NCBI GenBank assembly: GCA_030682795.1
Contig: JAUXNJ010000010.1
Coordinates: forward strand, 1 to 64,000
Origin: Sphingobacteriaceae bacterium
GTDB taxonomy: Bacteria > Bacteroidota > Bacteroidia > UBA7662
Direction: 5' to 3'
Length of the DNA: 64,000 nucleotides
In this document: positions 1 through 8,821 of the stretch, piece after piece
Layout: every line of letters begins with the position of its first letter
Position numbering within the stretch: position 1 is the first letter of the stretch
Translations under genes and position numbers: made by a program
Notes under the pieces: generated by a model
Databases searched by the model: none
What the model was told of the DNA's origin: nothing
What the model saw: the letters and a program-made list of their open reading frames with translations, nothing else

Positions 1-1
1 A

Positions 2-3000
2 GTGGTTTCTAACCCAGCGGGTGCTGATAGTATTACAGTAAACAACGCGGTTACGGTAACCTTAGGGTATTGCGCTTCTAATGCTACCTCTACAGCTGAT
101 ACTAAAATTGACTCGGTTATGTTGGGCACGGCCCTTACTGGCTCGGCTAGTAATACTTGCCAAACTTATACCAATTTTGCAGATTCATTAGGTGTGGTAG
201 CAGTTATTGAAAAAACAAAGCCATTCCCAATGATGGTGCGCAGCGGTTATTGCGGTACTTCGGGATTTGTGGCACGTGGTCGGGTATTCATGGATTTGAA
301 TAAAGACGGTAGCTTTACAGCGAATGAGGCTGTGGCTGACTTTGGTCCGCCTGCTGCTACTGGTTCTGGTTCCGCTAGAGAATGGTTCAACATGAACTTG
401 GTTGTTCCTTTGAGTGCAGATACTGGCGTTGTTCGTTTGCGTATTGTGTATCGTGAAGGTGCAGCTACCTTTGCCGATGTATTGGGTTGTGGTACATACA
501 GTTTTGGTGAAACCGAAGACTATTTGGTGCGCATTACCAATCCAACCATTGCAAGTCCGGTTTTGACTGCTCCAGCAAACAATACATTCTTGAATGTAAA
601 TGGTCCTGACCAGGTTCAAGTAAATGTAACATGGACGCCGGCAACACGCTTCAGCGGAACAGGTGGTCCTGCCACTTACACTTGGCAGCTGGCAAGCAGA
701 ACTGCAGGTAACTTCAATGCACCATTACTTTCGCTCCCTGCCAACAATGCAGGTGCTGATACAGCCCTAACCCTCTCATTGGGTCAGTTAGATCAGGCAT
801 TGGCTTCCTTAAGCGTTCCTGTAGGTGATACAGTACGCGCCATTTGGAGAGTGCGTGCAATAACCGGTACTGACACCTTGTTTAGTGCACAAACATGGAA
901 CATTGATATTCGGAGAGGTACCATTACCGAGGCTGTTACAGCATTTAGCTTGTTAACGCCGCCGAACTTCACCATTTTGCCAGTTGCTGGTCCGGGTTCA
1001 CAAACTGCTCAAATTCGTTGGACGAGACCAACAGTAGCAGGTTCAGCACCAATTACTTATCAGTGGTTGGCGATTGCACCAGGAGGTAACTTTAATGCAC
1101 CAGTGGTTGCGTTAAGTGCAAATGGTTCAGACACTTCTTTGACCCTTACGTATTCAGCCATCGATGCCTTATTGGCTAGCTTGAACTTCAACGTGGGTGA
1201 CAGTGTGTTCTTGGATTGGACAGTACGTGCTACTTCGGGTTCATTTACACGTTTGGCTACGCAGACTTGGAGAATTACTTTGTATCGTGGTGGTATTGCA
1301 CCATTGCGTTTGGCTGTGGCACCTGTATTTACAAATGCAAACACAGGAACAAGAGGTCCAACCGGAACAAGTGCTCAGGCATTTTTACGTATAGCTACGA
1401 TTGTAACAAAAGCAGAAATGACTGCTGCTGCAATTGATAGTGGTACTAATCTGGCTAACGTTGCTTTCCGTGCAAGTGCGGGTGCATCTGCAGCTGTGAG
1501 AGGTAAAATGACAATGTATATCAGAAACGCGTCTGATACAGTTACTGTGTACAGTCGAGGCACAGCTTGGACAAGTGCGATTCAAGGCTTGTCTGTTATC
1601 CATGATGACAGCTTAACGGTTCGAACCACTCCAGGATTAATGACTATTCCATTTAGTCAACCATTTGTTTATACTGGTGGTGCTTTGGAATTGGCTTTCG
1701 AATGGTCGGTATCACCAGCATTTGCTACAACGGGTGCCTCGTATGCTGCCAATACTTCAATTTTAGGTAGTTCTGCAGCGGCACAAAGTGCAACTGCATT
1801 CCCAACTGCATTGAGTGTTGCAGCAAATACACAATTCCGTCCGGAATTGACGTGGGGTGCTGATGACCGTAAGGCAAATGAGGTTGAAGTTGTAACCTTG
1901 TTTGCAAAAGGACGTAATCCTCGCGTATATGGTGCACCTGAAACCATTCAAGCAATCGTTAAGAACAATGGCTATCAAGCCAGAACAAACTTGGCTGTTA
2001 CTTTGAATATTGCTGGTGCGAATACCTTCTCTAACGTGCAAACGATTAGCAGCTTGGCTTCGGATTCAAGCCAATTGGTTACGTTTGCTCCGTTCACTGG
2101 TACTGCTATTGGCTTCAATAACATGACAGTAAGTGTACCTGCAGATGAGAACAATGCAAACAATGCCAAGACTTGGGCTCAAGAACAAACCGATAGCATT
2201 TTCAGTTATAACGACAGTGTTACTGTTGGTAATGGTGCAGTAGGTTACAATACTGGCTCTGGACTATTGCTATCACGCTTTAGCATCACTGGAACTCGTT
2301 CTGTGGCTGCTGCCCGTGTTAGAATTGGTGATGGTGCTGCTATCGCTGGTAACGGTGTGTATGCAGTTGTACTAAACGATAGCGGTGTAATTGTGGCTCA
2401 GTCAGGTACTGTGGTTTTAAGTGCAGCTGATTTGAGGACTTGGGTAGTATTCCCATTCCCTGCACCAGTGAACATTACGAATGGTAATTTCTACATTGGA
2501 TTGGCACAGCCAGCGAATGCTGCTACTGGTTATTTCCCAGTTGCTTTCCAAGGTGAAACGCCAACCCGTGCAAATGCCTATTTCACTGGACCACTTGCAG
2601 GTGGGGTGGTACCTTCACCAGTTGCAAACTTCCGATTGATGATTGAGGCGCATGTTGGACCACAATTTACTCCAGCAGATACGCTTTCACGCTTTAATTT
2701 GGTAGCTCCTGCAAACAATACTACTTTGAATTTGCAGGGTGATCCAACTCAAACGGCTCAAATTCGTTGGAGAACGTCTACCCGTGTAGGTGGTGTAGGC
2801 ACTACAACTTATGAGTGGTTATTGGATGTTCCTGCTGGTGATTTCTCTAATCCAGTACTTCGTGTAAGTGCCGGAACAGATACTTCATTGACCCTTACTT
2901 ATGGTCAAATCGTTGACAGCTTGGCTGCCAGAGGTGTGCCAGTAGGTGGTGGTTTTGCAGGTCGTTGGATCGTGCGTGCTACCAATGGTCCAGTAAGTCG

Positions 3001-3322
3001 TTTGGCGAACATTCCGTTCACCATCACTTTGAACCGTGGCGTGATGACTTCAATCGAAGAGACTGACTTCAGCAGAGCAATCAGCTTATATCCTAACCCA
3101 GCTGCATACACTGCCAAGTTGCAGGTAAATGTACCGGGTGAGAAGGAGTTAAGTGTTGTGATTGTTAACGCTGTTGGTCAAGAGATGAAGAAGTTCAATG
3201 TAAGCAGTTCTATTGCTAATGATATTGAACTCGATTTGTCAGGCTTAAATCAAGGCTTGTACTTCGTACGCGTGAGCGATGGCCATGAAATGGCTATCAA
3301 GCGACTGATGATTCAGCGCTAA
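2..3322 (+). CDS. T9SS-secreted multidomain surface protein, 5'-truncated by the window
   Basis: Probably a secreted or surface-anchored protein exported by the type IX secretion system. The visible 1106 residues are open from the first base, so the true start and signal peptide lie outside the window. In order I see a GEVED-like domain (about residues 20-178, ending in GETEDYLVRI), two adjacent beta-sandwich repeats resembling SusE-type domains (about 185-307 and 313-433, each with a DTxLTL motif and a closing RG), an unassigned beta-rich region, a CARDB-like stretch (about 630-730), a third copy of the sandwich repeat (about 897-1016), and a C-terminal type A sorting domain (SLYPNPAAYTAKLQV onward, ending in basic residues). 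No catalytic domain is visible, so adhesion or matrix binding is only an inference. The codon use is AT-richer than the housekeeping genes further along. A strong terminator follows directly. Confidence 0.85.
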   Translation: MVSNPAGADSITVNNAVTVTLGYCASNATSTADTKIDSVMLGTALTGSASNTCQTYTNFADSLGVVAVIEKTKPFPMMVRSGYCGTSGFVARGRVFMDLNKDGSFTANEAVADFGPPAATGSGSAREWFNMNLVVPLSADTGVVRLRIVYREGAATFADVLGCGTYSFGETEDYLVRITNPTIASPVLTAPANNTFLNVNGPDQVQVNVTWTPATRFSGTGGPATYTWQLASRTAGNFNAPLLSLPANNAGADTALTLSLGQLDQALASLSVPVGDTVRAIWRVRAITGTDTLFSAQTWNIDIRRGTITEAVTAFSLLTPPNFTILPVAGPGSQTAQIRWTRPTVAGSAPITYQWLAIAPGGNFNAPVVALSANGSDTSLTLTYSAIDALLASLNFNVGDSVFLDWTVRATSGSFTRLATQTWRITLYRGGIAPLRLAVAPVFTNANTGTRGPTGTSAQAFLRIATIVTKAEMTAAAIDSGTNLANVAFRASAGASAAVRGKMTMYIRNASDTVTVYSRGTAWTSAIQGLSVIHDDSLTVRTTPGLMTIPFSQPFVYTGGALELAFEWSVSPAFATTGASYAANTSILGSSAAAQSATAFPTALSVAANTQFRPELTWGADDRKANEVEVVTLFAKGRNPRVYGAPETIQAIVKNNGYQARTNLAVTLNIAGANTFSNVQTISSLASDSSQLVTFAPFTGTAIGFNNMTVSVPADENNANNAKTWAQEQTDSIFSYNDSVTVGNGAVGYNTGSGLLLSRFSITGTRSVAAARVRIGDGAAIAGNGVYAVVLNDSGVIVAQSGTVVLSAADLRTWVVFPFPAPVNITNGNFYIGLAQPANAATGYFPVAFQGETPTRANAYFTGPLAGGVVPSPVANFRLMIEAHVGPQFTPADTLSRFNLVAPANNTTLNLQGDPTQTAQIRWRTSTRVGGVGTTTYEWLLDVPAGDFSNPVLRVSAGTDTSLTLTYGQIVDSLAARGVPVGGGFAGRWIVRATNGPVSRLANIPFTITLNRGVMTSIEETDFSRAISLYPNPAAYTAKLQVNVPGEKELSVVIVNAVGQEMKKFNVSSSIANDIELDLSGLNQGLYFVRVSDGHEMAIKRLMIQR

Positions 3323-3341
3323 GCGAAACGTAGCTTAAATG

Positions 3342-3374
3342 ATCCCCCGTTCGGCAACGAGCGGGGGATTTTTG
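3342..3374 (+). terminator. Rho-independent terminator of the T9SS surface protein gene
   Basis: A perfect 8-bp stem, ATCCCCCG paired with CGGGGGAT, encloses a 12-nt loop and is followed by TTTTTGG. It lies 20 nt after the stop codon. Confidence 0.9.
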
Positions 3375-3650
3375 GTTTAAGAGGGGAGCTTTGGAGGTAG
3401 GAGGACTGTTTTTTATCACAGAGCTGGATGTTGAGAAGAAGTATGCTTGCTCAAAACATGATCAGAGTAAAATTGATGTGATAGGGTGCAGCATGGGGCG
3501 GATTATATAGATGTTGTCTTTCCTGTTTATAGGCTCAGGTCGGAGGCCTTCGATAAACTCAGGGACCGACACAGACAGCTGTTTCACAGCCGGGTGCCAA
3601 ATAAAATTATGGAAAGAGGAATGAATAAGTATTTGACAAGGTTGTTTTAC
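3375..3650. other. Intergenic stretch without recognisable gene
   Basis: No convincing ORF, RNA gene or promoter is seen. The 99-aa minus-strand ORF listed over this stretch has no family resemblance and runs into the repeat units to the right. One fragment (CGATAAACTCAGGGACCGAC) looks like a degraded edge of the AGACCG repeat family described next. Confidence 0.5.
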
Positions 3651-3758
3651 GCCAGGGCTTAGCAATCTGACAGCGAACAAAGTGTGCGGTCTGTGAGGGA
3701 GCGTAGCGGCCGGTCTGTCAGCGCAGCGGTCTGAAAAGCGAGCGCAGCTCGCGGTCTC
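3651..3758 (-). repeat. Repeat locus A of the dispersed AGACCG unit family
   Basis: Read on the minus strand this is a row of units each starting AGACCG and continuing with a GC-rich, partly palindromic core and a pyrimidine-rich end. CGGTCT heads (plus strand) lie at 3687, 3711, 3727 and 3752, so units are 16-25 bp long. One unit contains the palindrome GCGAGCTGCGCTCGC. The far end carries CCCTGGCGTA (minus strand), also present at locus C near 35.1 kb. Related arrays lie at 23647-23752 and 35055-35270. The locus sits between two converging transcripts. Function is unknown. Confidence 0.7.
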
Positions 3759-3759
3759 C

Positions 3760-3794
3760 AAAAAAAATCCCCGCTCCGAAAGGAGCAGGGATTT
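3760..3794 (-). terminator. Terminator of the symporter-LOG-M23-bcp operon
   Basis: On the minus strand the transcript forms AAATCCCTGCTCC, loop TTTC, GGAGCGGGGATTT with one wobble or mismatch, followed by a run of U. It lies 18 nt past the bcp stop codon. Confidence 0.9.
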
Positions 3795-3812
3795 AAGTGA
3801 ATGTTGATTAGC

Positions 3813-4262
3813 TCAAATAATCTGCGCGGTGTGTTCCTTTGTTTTAACCTTATCGATTACTTTTTCGATGATGCCTTTTTCGTTGATGATAAAAGTCACC
3901 CGGTCGGTACCCATGTATTTACGGCCGTACATGCTTTTTTCTACCCAAGTGCCGTAGGCCTCGTGCGTACTCTTGTCTTCATCTGCTAGTAAGTCAAAAG
4001 GCAGGCTGTATTTGGTGGCAAATTTGTCGTGCGACTTCACACTGTCGGAGCTTACACCGATGACTACGTAGCCTGCTGCTTGTAGGGCACTGTGGTTATC
4101 GCGGAGGTTGCAAGCCTCAGCGGTGCAACCAGGTGTGTCGTCTTTTGGATAGAAGTACAGGGCAATTTTTTTACCGGCGAATTTGTCGAGGCTGATGGTT
4201 TCACCTTTTTGATTTAATCCGCTGAAATGGGGGGCTTTATCGCCCGCTGCTGGTCTGCTCAT
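3813..4262 (-). CDS. bcp: Thioredoxin-dependent thiol peroxidase (Bcp/PrxQ peroxiredoxin)
   Basis: Reduces hydrogen peroxide and organic hydroperoxides with a cysteine active site, using thioredoxin as electron donor in the cytoplasm. The 149-aa protein has the AhpC/TSA fold signature: the peroxidatic Cys lies in DDTPGCTAEAC, and the second Cys five residues later is the resolving Cys typical of the PrxQ/Bcp group. Length is normal for the family. It is the last gene of a minus-strand operon; its start overlaps the stop of the M23 peptidase by 4 nt, so translation is probably coupled. A strong terminator follows. No odd features. Confidence 0.95.
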   Translation of the reverse strand: MSRPAAGDKAPHFSGLNQKGETISLDKFAGKKIALYFYPKDDTPGCTAEACNLRDNHSALQAAGYVVIGVSSDSVKSHDKFATKYSLPFDLLADEDKSTHEAYGTWVEKSMYGRKYMGTDRVTFIINEKGIIEKVIDKVKTKEHTAQII

Positions 4263-5986
4263 GGAATGTGTATTTTATTTGTATACGTAGTGGTATTGCC
4301 CACAGCATCTTTAACAACCAAACGGAGATTTAGATTTCCTTTTGGACTGTTTTCATGAATGGTGTAGGAAAGGGTAGCGATTTTACCATCAAACACCGTT
4401 TTTTGCCATTGGTCGTCGAGGTACAAATGGTAAGAACCTAAGCCGGCGAGGTTATCGCTTAAAGTGAAGCGAATCTGTTGCCCTTGGGTGTAAGTGCCGC
4501 CTGGTCGCAAGGAAATGACTTTGATGCTGGGTGCAGTGGTGTCAATGGCCAGATAAAAATCACCTAATCCACGGGCTTTGGCCTTAAACCAGTCGCCATC
4601 CCATTTCCCAAGTAAAGCAGAGCGGCCTTTGTTGATGTTGATATTTACGAGCACAGTTTTCGACTTTAGACTGTCGGCAAGACCGTTGTGCCGTACTGCC
4701 AAATCATAAAAGGCATGAACGGGCACATCAGCTTTGGCAATGCTGTGCACAGCCGAAAACATACTATAGGGCTTGACGCTACGCGTGTATTCGAAATCGA
4801 GGGTGTCGTAAAGATTGTTGGCTGGCATGTTGAGTTGTAAGTCGTCGGTGATCCATGACCAGGCTTCGTTAGGCGGATAGCGTTTTTGAATCGTAGTAGG
4901 CGCAGCTATTTCTGCGGTGATTTGGTCGGCGCCATGCACGGTAAATTGCAAGGACGTATGGTTGCCATCGAAATCGTATACGGTTAACAGGTAGTTTTTG
5001 CTTTCGCCTGGCTTGAGCTGTAGTTTTGCGCCCTCCTGTGGCTGTTGTATCATGGCTAACAAATTTCCTGGGAGTTGAAAACCACGATAAATTTGCTCAC
5101 GATGAATCATGCGGGCTTGGTAATCCATCACCGCATTGGCATAGCGTGTTTCGTTGAATTCAAACCGGTCGGCGGTGAATTGGTACAGGGTATCGTTGCC
5201 CGAACGAAGCACGAGCTTATAAACCCCGTTACGGAATTCATTGCCATTGTGCTTGTCCCATGCCCGCACTTGCACATAACAAGCACCAGAGGTCTCTAAA
5301 CGCTGCGCTATGCTGTACTGCCCGCCTGAAGCCTGTACCGCTGTAAAACGTTTTTTGTTGCTGCTGCCATTGATGCGGGCATCGCGACCGTAAGGCACCA
5401 CTTCGAGGTAGTCAATTACCGGCGCGATGTTGTCGGGAATGCTGAAGCCAAAGTGCTTGGGATTGATCACCGCCTCGGTTTTGGTATCGCGCACTTCAAA
5501 ATGCAGGTGCGGACCACCAGAGCCGCCGGTATTGCCACTGTAGGCAACGATTTGTCCTTTAGTAACGGGCAGTTCATTGGGATAAAGGGGAATGTCGAGC
5601 TCGAAATTTTGCTTTTCGTAATGCTTTTTCTCCACCCAGCTGCGGATGGGCTCTTCAAAATCGCGTAAATGGCCATACACCGTGGTATAGCCATTGGGAT
5701 GGTCGATGTACACCGCATTGCCATAGCCATAGGCCGATACTTTGATGCGACTCACATGCCCTTCGGCAGCCGCGTATACCTTGAGGCCTTCTACGCTGTT
5801 GGTACGGATATCGAGACCACTATGAAAGTGGTTTGTTCGCAACTCTCCAAAGGTGCCTGAAAGCTTGAGCGGTATGTCGAGTGGCGAACGGAAATAGTTT
5901 TTTGGATAGTTTTGCGCCCCCAGCCACAGGGGTATGCTCAAAAACCCGATGAGGAGACATCGGGTGAAGAGGTTGGGTTGGTTCAT
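4259..5986 (-). CDS. Secreted M23 family (LytM-type) metallopeptidase
   Basis: Predicted cell-wall endopeptidase or LytM-type regulator of such enzymes, acting in the periplasm. A signal peptide is clear (LLIGFLSIPLWLGAQ). The M23 domain occupies about residues 40-175: HSGLD gives H55 and D59, GHLRD gives H106, and the closing HLHFE gives H160 and H162. All zinc ligands are therefore present and the enzyme is probably active. The remaining 400 residues are beta-rich and I do not assign them, but they end in a region that looks like an Ig-like fold (DNLAGLGSYHLYLDDQW). The gene sits 2 nt after the LOG gene and overlaps bcp. The M23-first, long-tail arrangement is common in Bacteroidota. Confidence 0.92.
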   Translation of the reverse strand: MNQPNLFTRCLLIGFLSIPLWLGAQNYPKNYFRSPLDIPLKLSGTFGELRTNHFHSGLDIRTNSVEGLKVYAAAEGHVSRIKVSAYGYGNAVYIDHPNGYTTVYGHLRDFEEPIRSWVEKKHYEKQNFELDIPLYPNELPVTKGQIVAYSGNTGGSGGPHLHFEVRDTKTEAVINPKHFGFSIPDNIAPVIDYLEVVPYGRDARINGSSNKKRFTAVQASGGQYSIAQRLETSGACYVQVRAWDKHNGNEFRNGVYKLVLRSGNDTLYQFTADRFEFNETRYANAVMDYQARMIHREQIYRGFQLPGNLLAMIQQPQEGAKLQLKPGESKNYLLTVYDFDGNHTSLQFTVHGADQITAEIAAPTTIQKRYPPNEAWSWITDDLQLNMPANNLYDTLDFEYTRSVKPYSMFSAVHSIAKADVPVHAFYDLAVRHNGLADSLKSKTVLVNININKGRSALLGKWDGDWFKAKARGLGDFYLAIDTTAPSIKVISLRPGGTYTQGQQIRFTLSDNLAGLGSYHLYLDDQWQKTVFDGKIATLSYTIHENSPKGNLNLRLVVKDAVGNTTTYTNKIHIP

Positions 5987-5988
5987 GC

Positions 5989-6702
5989 TTAGAAGTTAGG
6001 GCTCAGTACAAATTTGCTGTAGAAGTCCTCGATGTGTGCCACAGCATCGTCGGCGGTATCTACAATTTTCATGAGGTCGAGGTCTACTGGATTTACATTG
6101 TGCTCCTCTTCCAACATGGTGGTTTTGATCCAATCGATCAGCCCCTGCCAATAGCTGCTTCCTACCAAAACAATTGGGAATTTGCCAATTTTATGGGTTT
6201 GGATGAGGGTAAGGGCCTCAAAAAGCTCGTCCATGGTGCCAAAACCACCAGGCAGTACAATAAAGCCCTGGGCGTATTTGATGAACATGAGCTTGCGCAC
6301 AAAGAAGTAATCGAAATTGATGAGCTTGTCGCCATCAATATAGGGATTGCTGAATTGCTCAAACGGCAGGTCGATGTTCAAGCCTACCGATTTGCCGCCC
6401 GCCAGCTTGGCGCCTTTGTTACCGGCTTCCATGATGCCTGGACCGCCACCCGTAATCACGCCGTAGCCTTTTTCGGTGAGTTTGCGGCCAATTTCTTCGG
6501 CCAGCAAGTAGTATTTATTGTCGGGTTTGGTACGGGCCGATCCAAAAATGGATACGCAAGGGCCTATGCGCGAAAGCTTTTCGAAGCCTTCCACAAACTC
6601 TGCAATGATTTTAAAAATTTGCCACGAGGAAGCGGCTTTTATCTCTGTCCAGCTTTTTTGCTCAAAAGCTCCGCGGATCATTTCGTCTTTATCTGCACTC
6701 AT
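5989..6702 (-). CDS. LOG family protein (TIGR00730 Rossmann fold)
   Basis: LOG proteins cleave nucleoside monophosphates, releasing the base and ribose 5-phosphate; in plants and some bacteria the substrate is a cytokinin riboside monophosphate. The 237-aa protein shows the Rossmann start VSIFGSARTKPDNKYY, the GVITGGGPGIMEAGNKGA loop, and the catalytic PGGFGTMDELFEALT motif (PGGxGTxxE). A 50-residue N-terminal helical extension precedes the domain, as in the longer LOG subgroup. Substrate cannot be read from sequence; many such proteins are still called lysine decarboxylase in error. It is spaced 11 nt from the symporter gene and 2 nt from the M23 gene, so it is part of the same operon. Confidence 0.9.
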   Translation of the reverse strand: MSADKDEMIRGAFEQKSWTEIKAASSWQIFKIIAEFVEGFEKLSRIGPCVSIFGSARTKPDNKYYLLAEEIGRKLTEKGYGVITGGGPGIMEAGNKGAKLAGGKSVGLNIDLPFEQFSNPYIDGDKLINFDYFFVRKLMFIKYAQGFIVLPGGFGTMDELFEALTLIQTHKIGKFPIVLVGSSYWQGLIDWIKTTMLEEEHNVNPVDLDLMKIVDTADDAVAHIEDFYSKFVLSPNF

Positions 6703-6713
6703 AATAGCACAAT

Positions 6714-8153
6714 TTATGGGTTTTTAGGCAATCTCAACAGCCATAAGCCACAAAAAGTTATCAGGCCGTTGAGGATTAATAATTCAAATCCGAATTTATA
6801 GCCGCTGAGCCAGGCTTCGGAGTTCTTGCTCAGGATGTAACAAAAAATGGGCGATAAAATTGCAACTACTGGCACCCATTTGTCTTTGACCGACCAGCTG
6901 GTGAATAAGCCAAAGGCAAACATCCCCAAAAGTGGGCCGTAGGTATAGCCTGCCACTTTAAACAATTGGGTGATGAGTGAATCGTCGTGCAACGAACGGA
7001 ACAGTAGGATTTGCAAACCAAGTACCACCGACATCCCTATGTGCACCCACATGCGGGTTTTTACGCTGCCTTTGTCTTTGTTGAAGCCCAAAAAATCTAC
7101 ACAAAAGGAGGTTGTAAGGGCCGTGAGGGCAGAGTCGGCGCTCGAGTAAGCCGCCGCAATAAGTCCAACCACAAAGGTAAAGCCCGCAATGGGTGCAAAA
7201 TGCTGTAGCGCGAGCATTGGAAAAAGCTCGTCGGCTTGGGCCGGTATGGCAATGCCTTTGGCTTCGCTGTAGATGTAGAGCAAGGCACCCAGGCTGAGGA
7301 ACAGCAAATTCACGCCAATGAGCACCAGGCTGAACCAGAACATGTTTTTTTGTGCGTCTTTGAGGCTGCGGCATGACAGGTTTTTTTGCATCATATCCTG
7401 GTCGAGGCCCGTCATCACGATGGTAATAAAAGCTCCTGAGAAAAACATCTTGAAAAAATTCTGAGGACCGCTCCAATCCCAGAAAAACACCTTGGAATAG
7501 CTGCTATCGGCAATCAAAGCCGGTAAAGCGGTGATGCTTACTTTTAAGTCTGCCGCGATGATGCCAATAGAAATGAGCACGGCTCCCACTAAAAAAGCCG
7601 TTTGCAGGGTGTCGGTCCAGATAATGGTTTTGATGCCGCTTCTAAACGTATACAGCCAAATGAGCACAATGGTTACTACCACGGTGACCCAAAAGGGCAC
7701 GTCCCACTGACTCAGTACAAAGCGGTCGAGCACCATGGCCACCAGGTACAGTCGAAAGGAGGAGCCGATGGTGCGCGATAGCATAAAAAAGGAGGCTCCG
7801 GTTTTGTGACTGGCCTTGCCCAGTCTGCTACGCAAATAGGCGTAAATGCTGGTAAGGTTGAGCTTGTAATAAAGCGGCAGCAGGATGTTGATAATGGCCA
7901 GGTATCCCAAAAAATAGCCAAAAACCAATTGCATATAGCTGAAGGCTTGGGTGCCCACGGTGCCGGGAATAGAAACAAAGGTGACGCCCGAAAGGCTGGA
8001 GCCAATCATCCCAAAAGCCACAATGTACCAAGGGGAGGAGCGGTTGGCGAGGAAAAAGGAGCTGTTGTCGGATTTGCGGCCAGTGACCCACGAAATGCCG
8101 ATCAAGAATAAAAAGTAGGCTGAAATGATGATGAGAATGAGGCTTGGACTCAT
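6714..8153 (-). CDS. Sodium:solute symporter (SSS family)
   Basis: Inner-membrane transporter that couples sodium entry to uptake of an organic solute. The 479-aa protein is almost entirely hydrophobic with about 13 membrane segments. Family signs include the N-terminal WVTGRKSDNSSFFLANRSSP loop, SSLSGVTFVSIPGTVG in the first core helices, and the GLIAAAYSSADSALTALTTS segment with the sodium-site serines. Substrate is not determinable; Bacteroidota homologs are often tied to sugars, sialic acid or amino acids. It is the first gene of the four-gene minus-strand operon and divergent from recR with 62 nt between the starts. TACCTTCG on the minus strand in that gap is one base off the -7 consensus. 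Confidence 0.92.
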   Translation of the reverse strand: MSPSLILIIISAYFLFLIGISWVTGRKSDNSSFFLANRSSPWYIVAFGMIGSSLSGVTFVSIPGTVGTQAFSYMQLVFGYFLGYLAIINILLPLYYKLNLTSIYAYLRSRLGKASHKTGASFFMLSRTIGSSFRLYLVAMVLDRFVLSQWDVPFWVTVVVTIVLIWLYTFRSGIKTIIWTDTLQTAFLVGAVLISIGIIAADLKVSITALPALIADSSYSKVFFWDWSGPQNFFKMFFSGAFITIVMTGLDQDMMQKNLSCRSLKDAQKNMFWFSLVLIGVNLLFLSLGALLYIYSEAKGIAIPAQADELFPMLALQHFAPIAGFTFVVGLIAAAYSSADSALTALTTSFCVDFLGFNKDKGSVKTRMWVHIGMSVVLGLQILLFRSLHDDSLITQLFKVAGYTYGPLLGMFAFGLFTSWSVKDKWVPVVAILSPIFCYILSKNSEAWLSGYKFGFELLILNGLITFCGLWLLRLPKNP

Positions 8154-8203
8154 AAGAAATGCACAGATGTTTGGAGGAATAACCTAGGTGTTAACGAAGG
8201 TAG

Positions 8204-8211
8204 TATTTTTG
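8204..8211 (+). promoter_or_regulatory. -7 promoter element of recR (TATTTTTG)
   Basis: TATTTTTG fits the Bacteroidota -7 consensus TAnnTTTG and ends 4 nt before the recR ATG, so the mRNA would be nearly or fully leaderless. No TTTG is found 19-21 nt upstream. Confidence 0.5.
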
Positions 8212-8215
8212 GCCT

Positions 8216-8821
8216 ATGAATTTTCCATCGCGCTTGATTGAAGAGGCTGTGAATGCATTTTCGCGCTTTCCGGGTATTGGCAAAAAGACGGCATTGCGGC
8301 TAACGCTGCATTTGTTGCGGCAACAGCAGGCCGAGGCTTTGGAATTGGCGCGTGCTGTGACCAATTTGGCCACCAATGTGCAATATTGCCGTACCTGTCA
8401 CAACATCAGCGATGCGCCCGTGTGCCAAATTTGCGCCAATAAGTCGCGCAATCAAGCCCTGGTGTGCGTGGTAGCCGACATGAGGGATGTAATTGCAATT
8501 GAAAATACGGGCCAATACAATGGCTTGTACCATGTTTTGGGTGGATTGATTACGCCGATGGAGGGCATTGGTCCCGACCAACTCAAAATTGCGAGTCTCG
8601 AAGAACGCCTCGCCACCGGCGAAGTGCGGGAGTTGCTACTCGCCTTTTCGGCCACCATGGAAGGCGATACCACGGCTTTTTACATTGGCCGCAAGCTGCA
8701 GGGCCGCGACATCCGCATCAGCACCATTGCCCGTGGCATATCGATTGGCGGGGAACTGGAGTATGCCGATGAAATTACCCTGGGCCGCTCTATTCAGCAG
8801 CGGATTCCGTTTCAGTCGTAG
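8216..8821 (+). CDS. recR: Recombination protein RecR
   Basis: RecR acts with RecO (and RecF) to load RecA on gapped DNA during recombinational repair. The 201-aa protein is full length: an N-terminal helix-hairpin-helix (FPGIGKKTALRLTLHLL), a four-Cys zinc finger (C58, C61, C70, C73), then a Toprim domain (VVADMRDVIAIENTGQYNG) and the C-terminal GGELEYADEITLGRSIQQR region. The ATG is supported by a normal N-terminus and a nearby -7 element. Its 3' end overlaps the converging glycosyltransferase gene by 32 nt. Confidence 0.97.
   Translation: MNFPSRLIEEAVNAFSRFPGIGKKTALRLTLHLLRQQQAEALELARAVTNLATNVQYCRTCHNISDAPVCQICANKSRNQALVCVVADMRDVIAIENTGQYNGLYHVLGGLITPMEGIGPDQLKIASLEERLATGEVRELLLAFSATMEGDTTAFYIGRKLQGRDIRISTIARGISIGGELEYADEITLGRSIQQRIPFQS

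Noticed and set aside
3462-3761. 99-aa minus-strand ORF before bcp terminator
   Set aside because: It runs through the AGACCG repeat units and has no homology pattern; repeats give fortuitous open frames.
6034-6801. 255-aa plus-strand ORF
   Set aside because: Antisense shadow of the LOG family gene, which has the PGGxGT motif.
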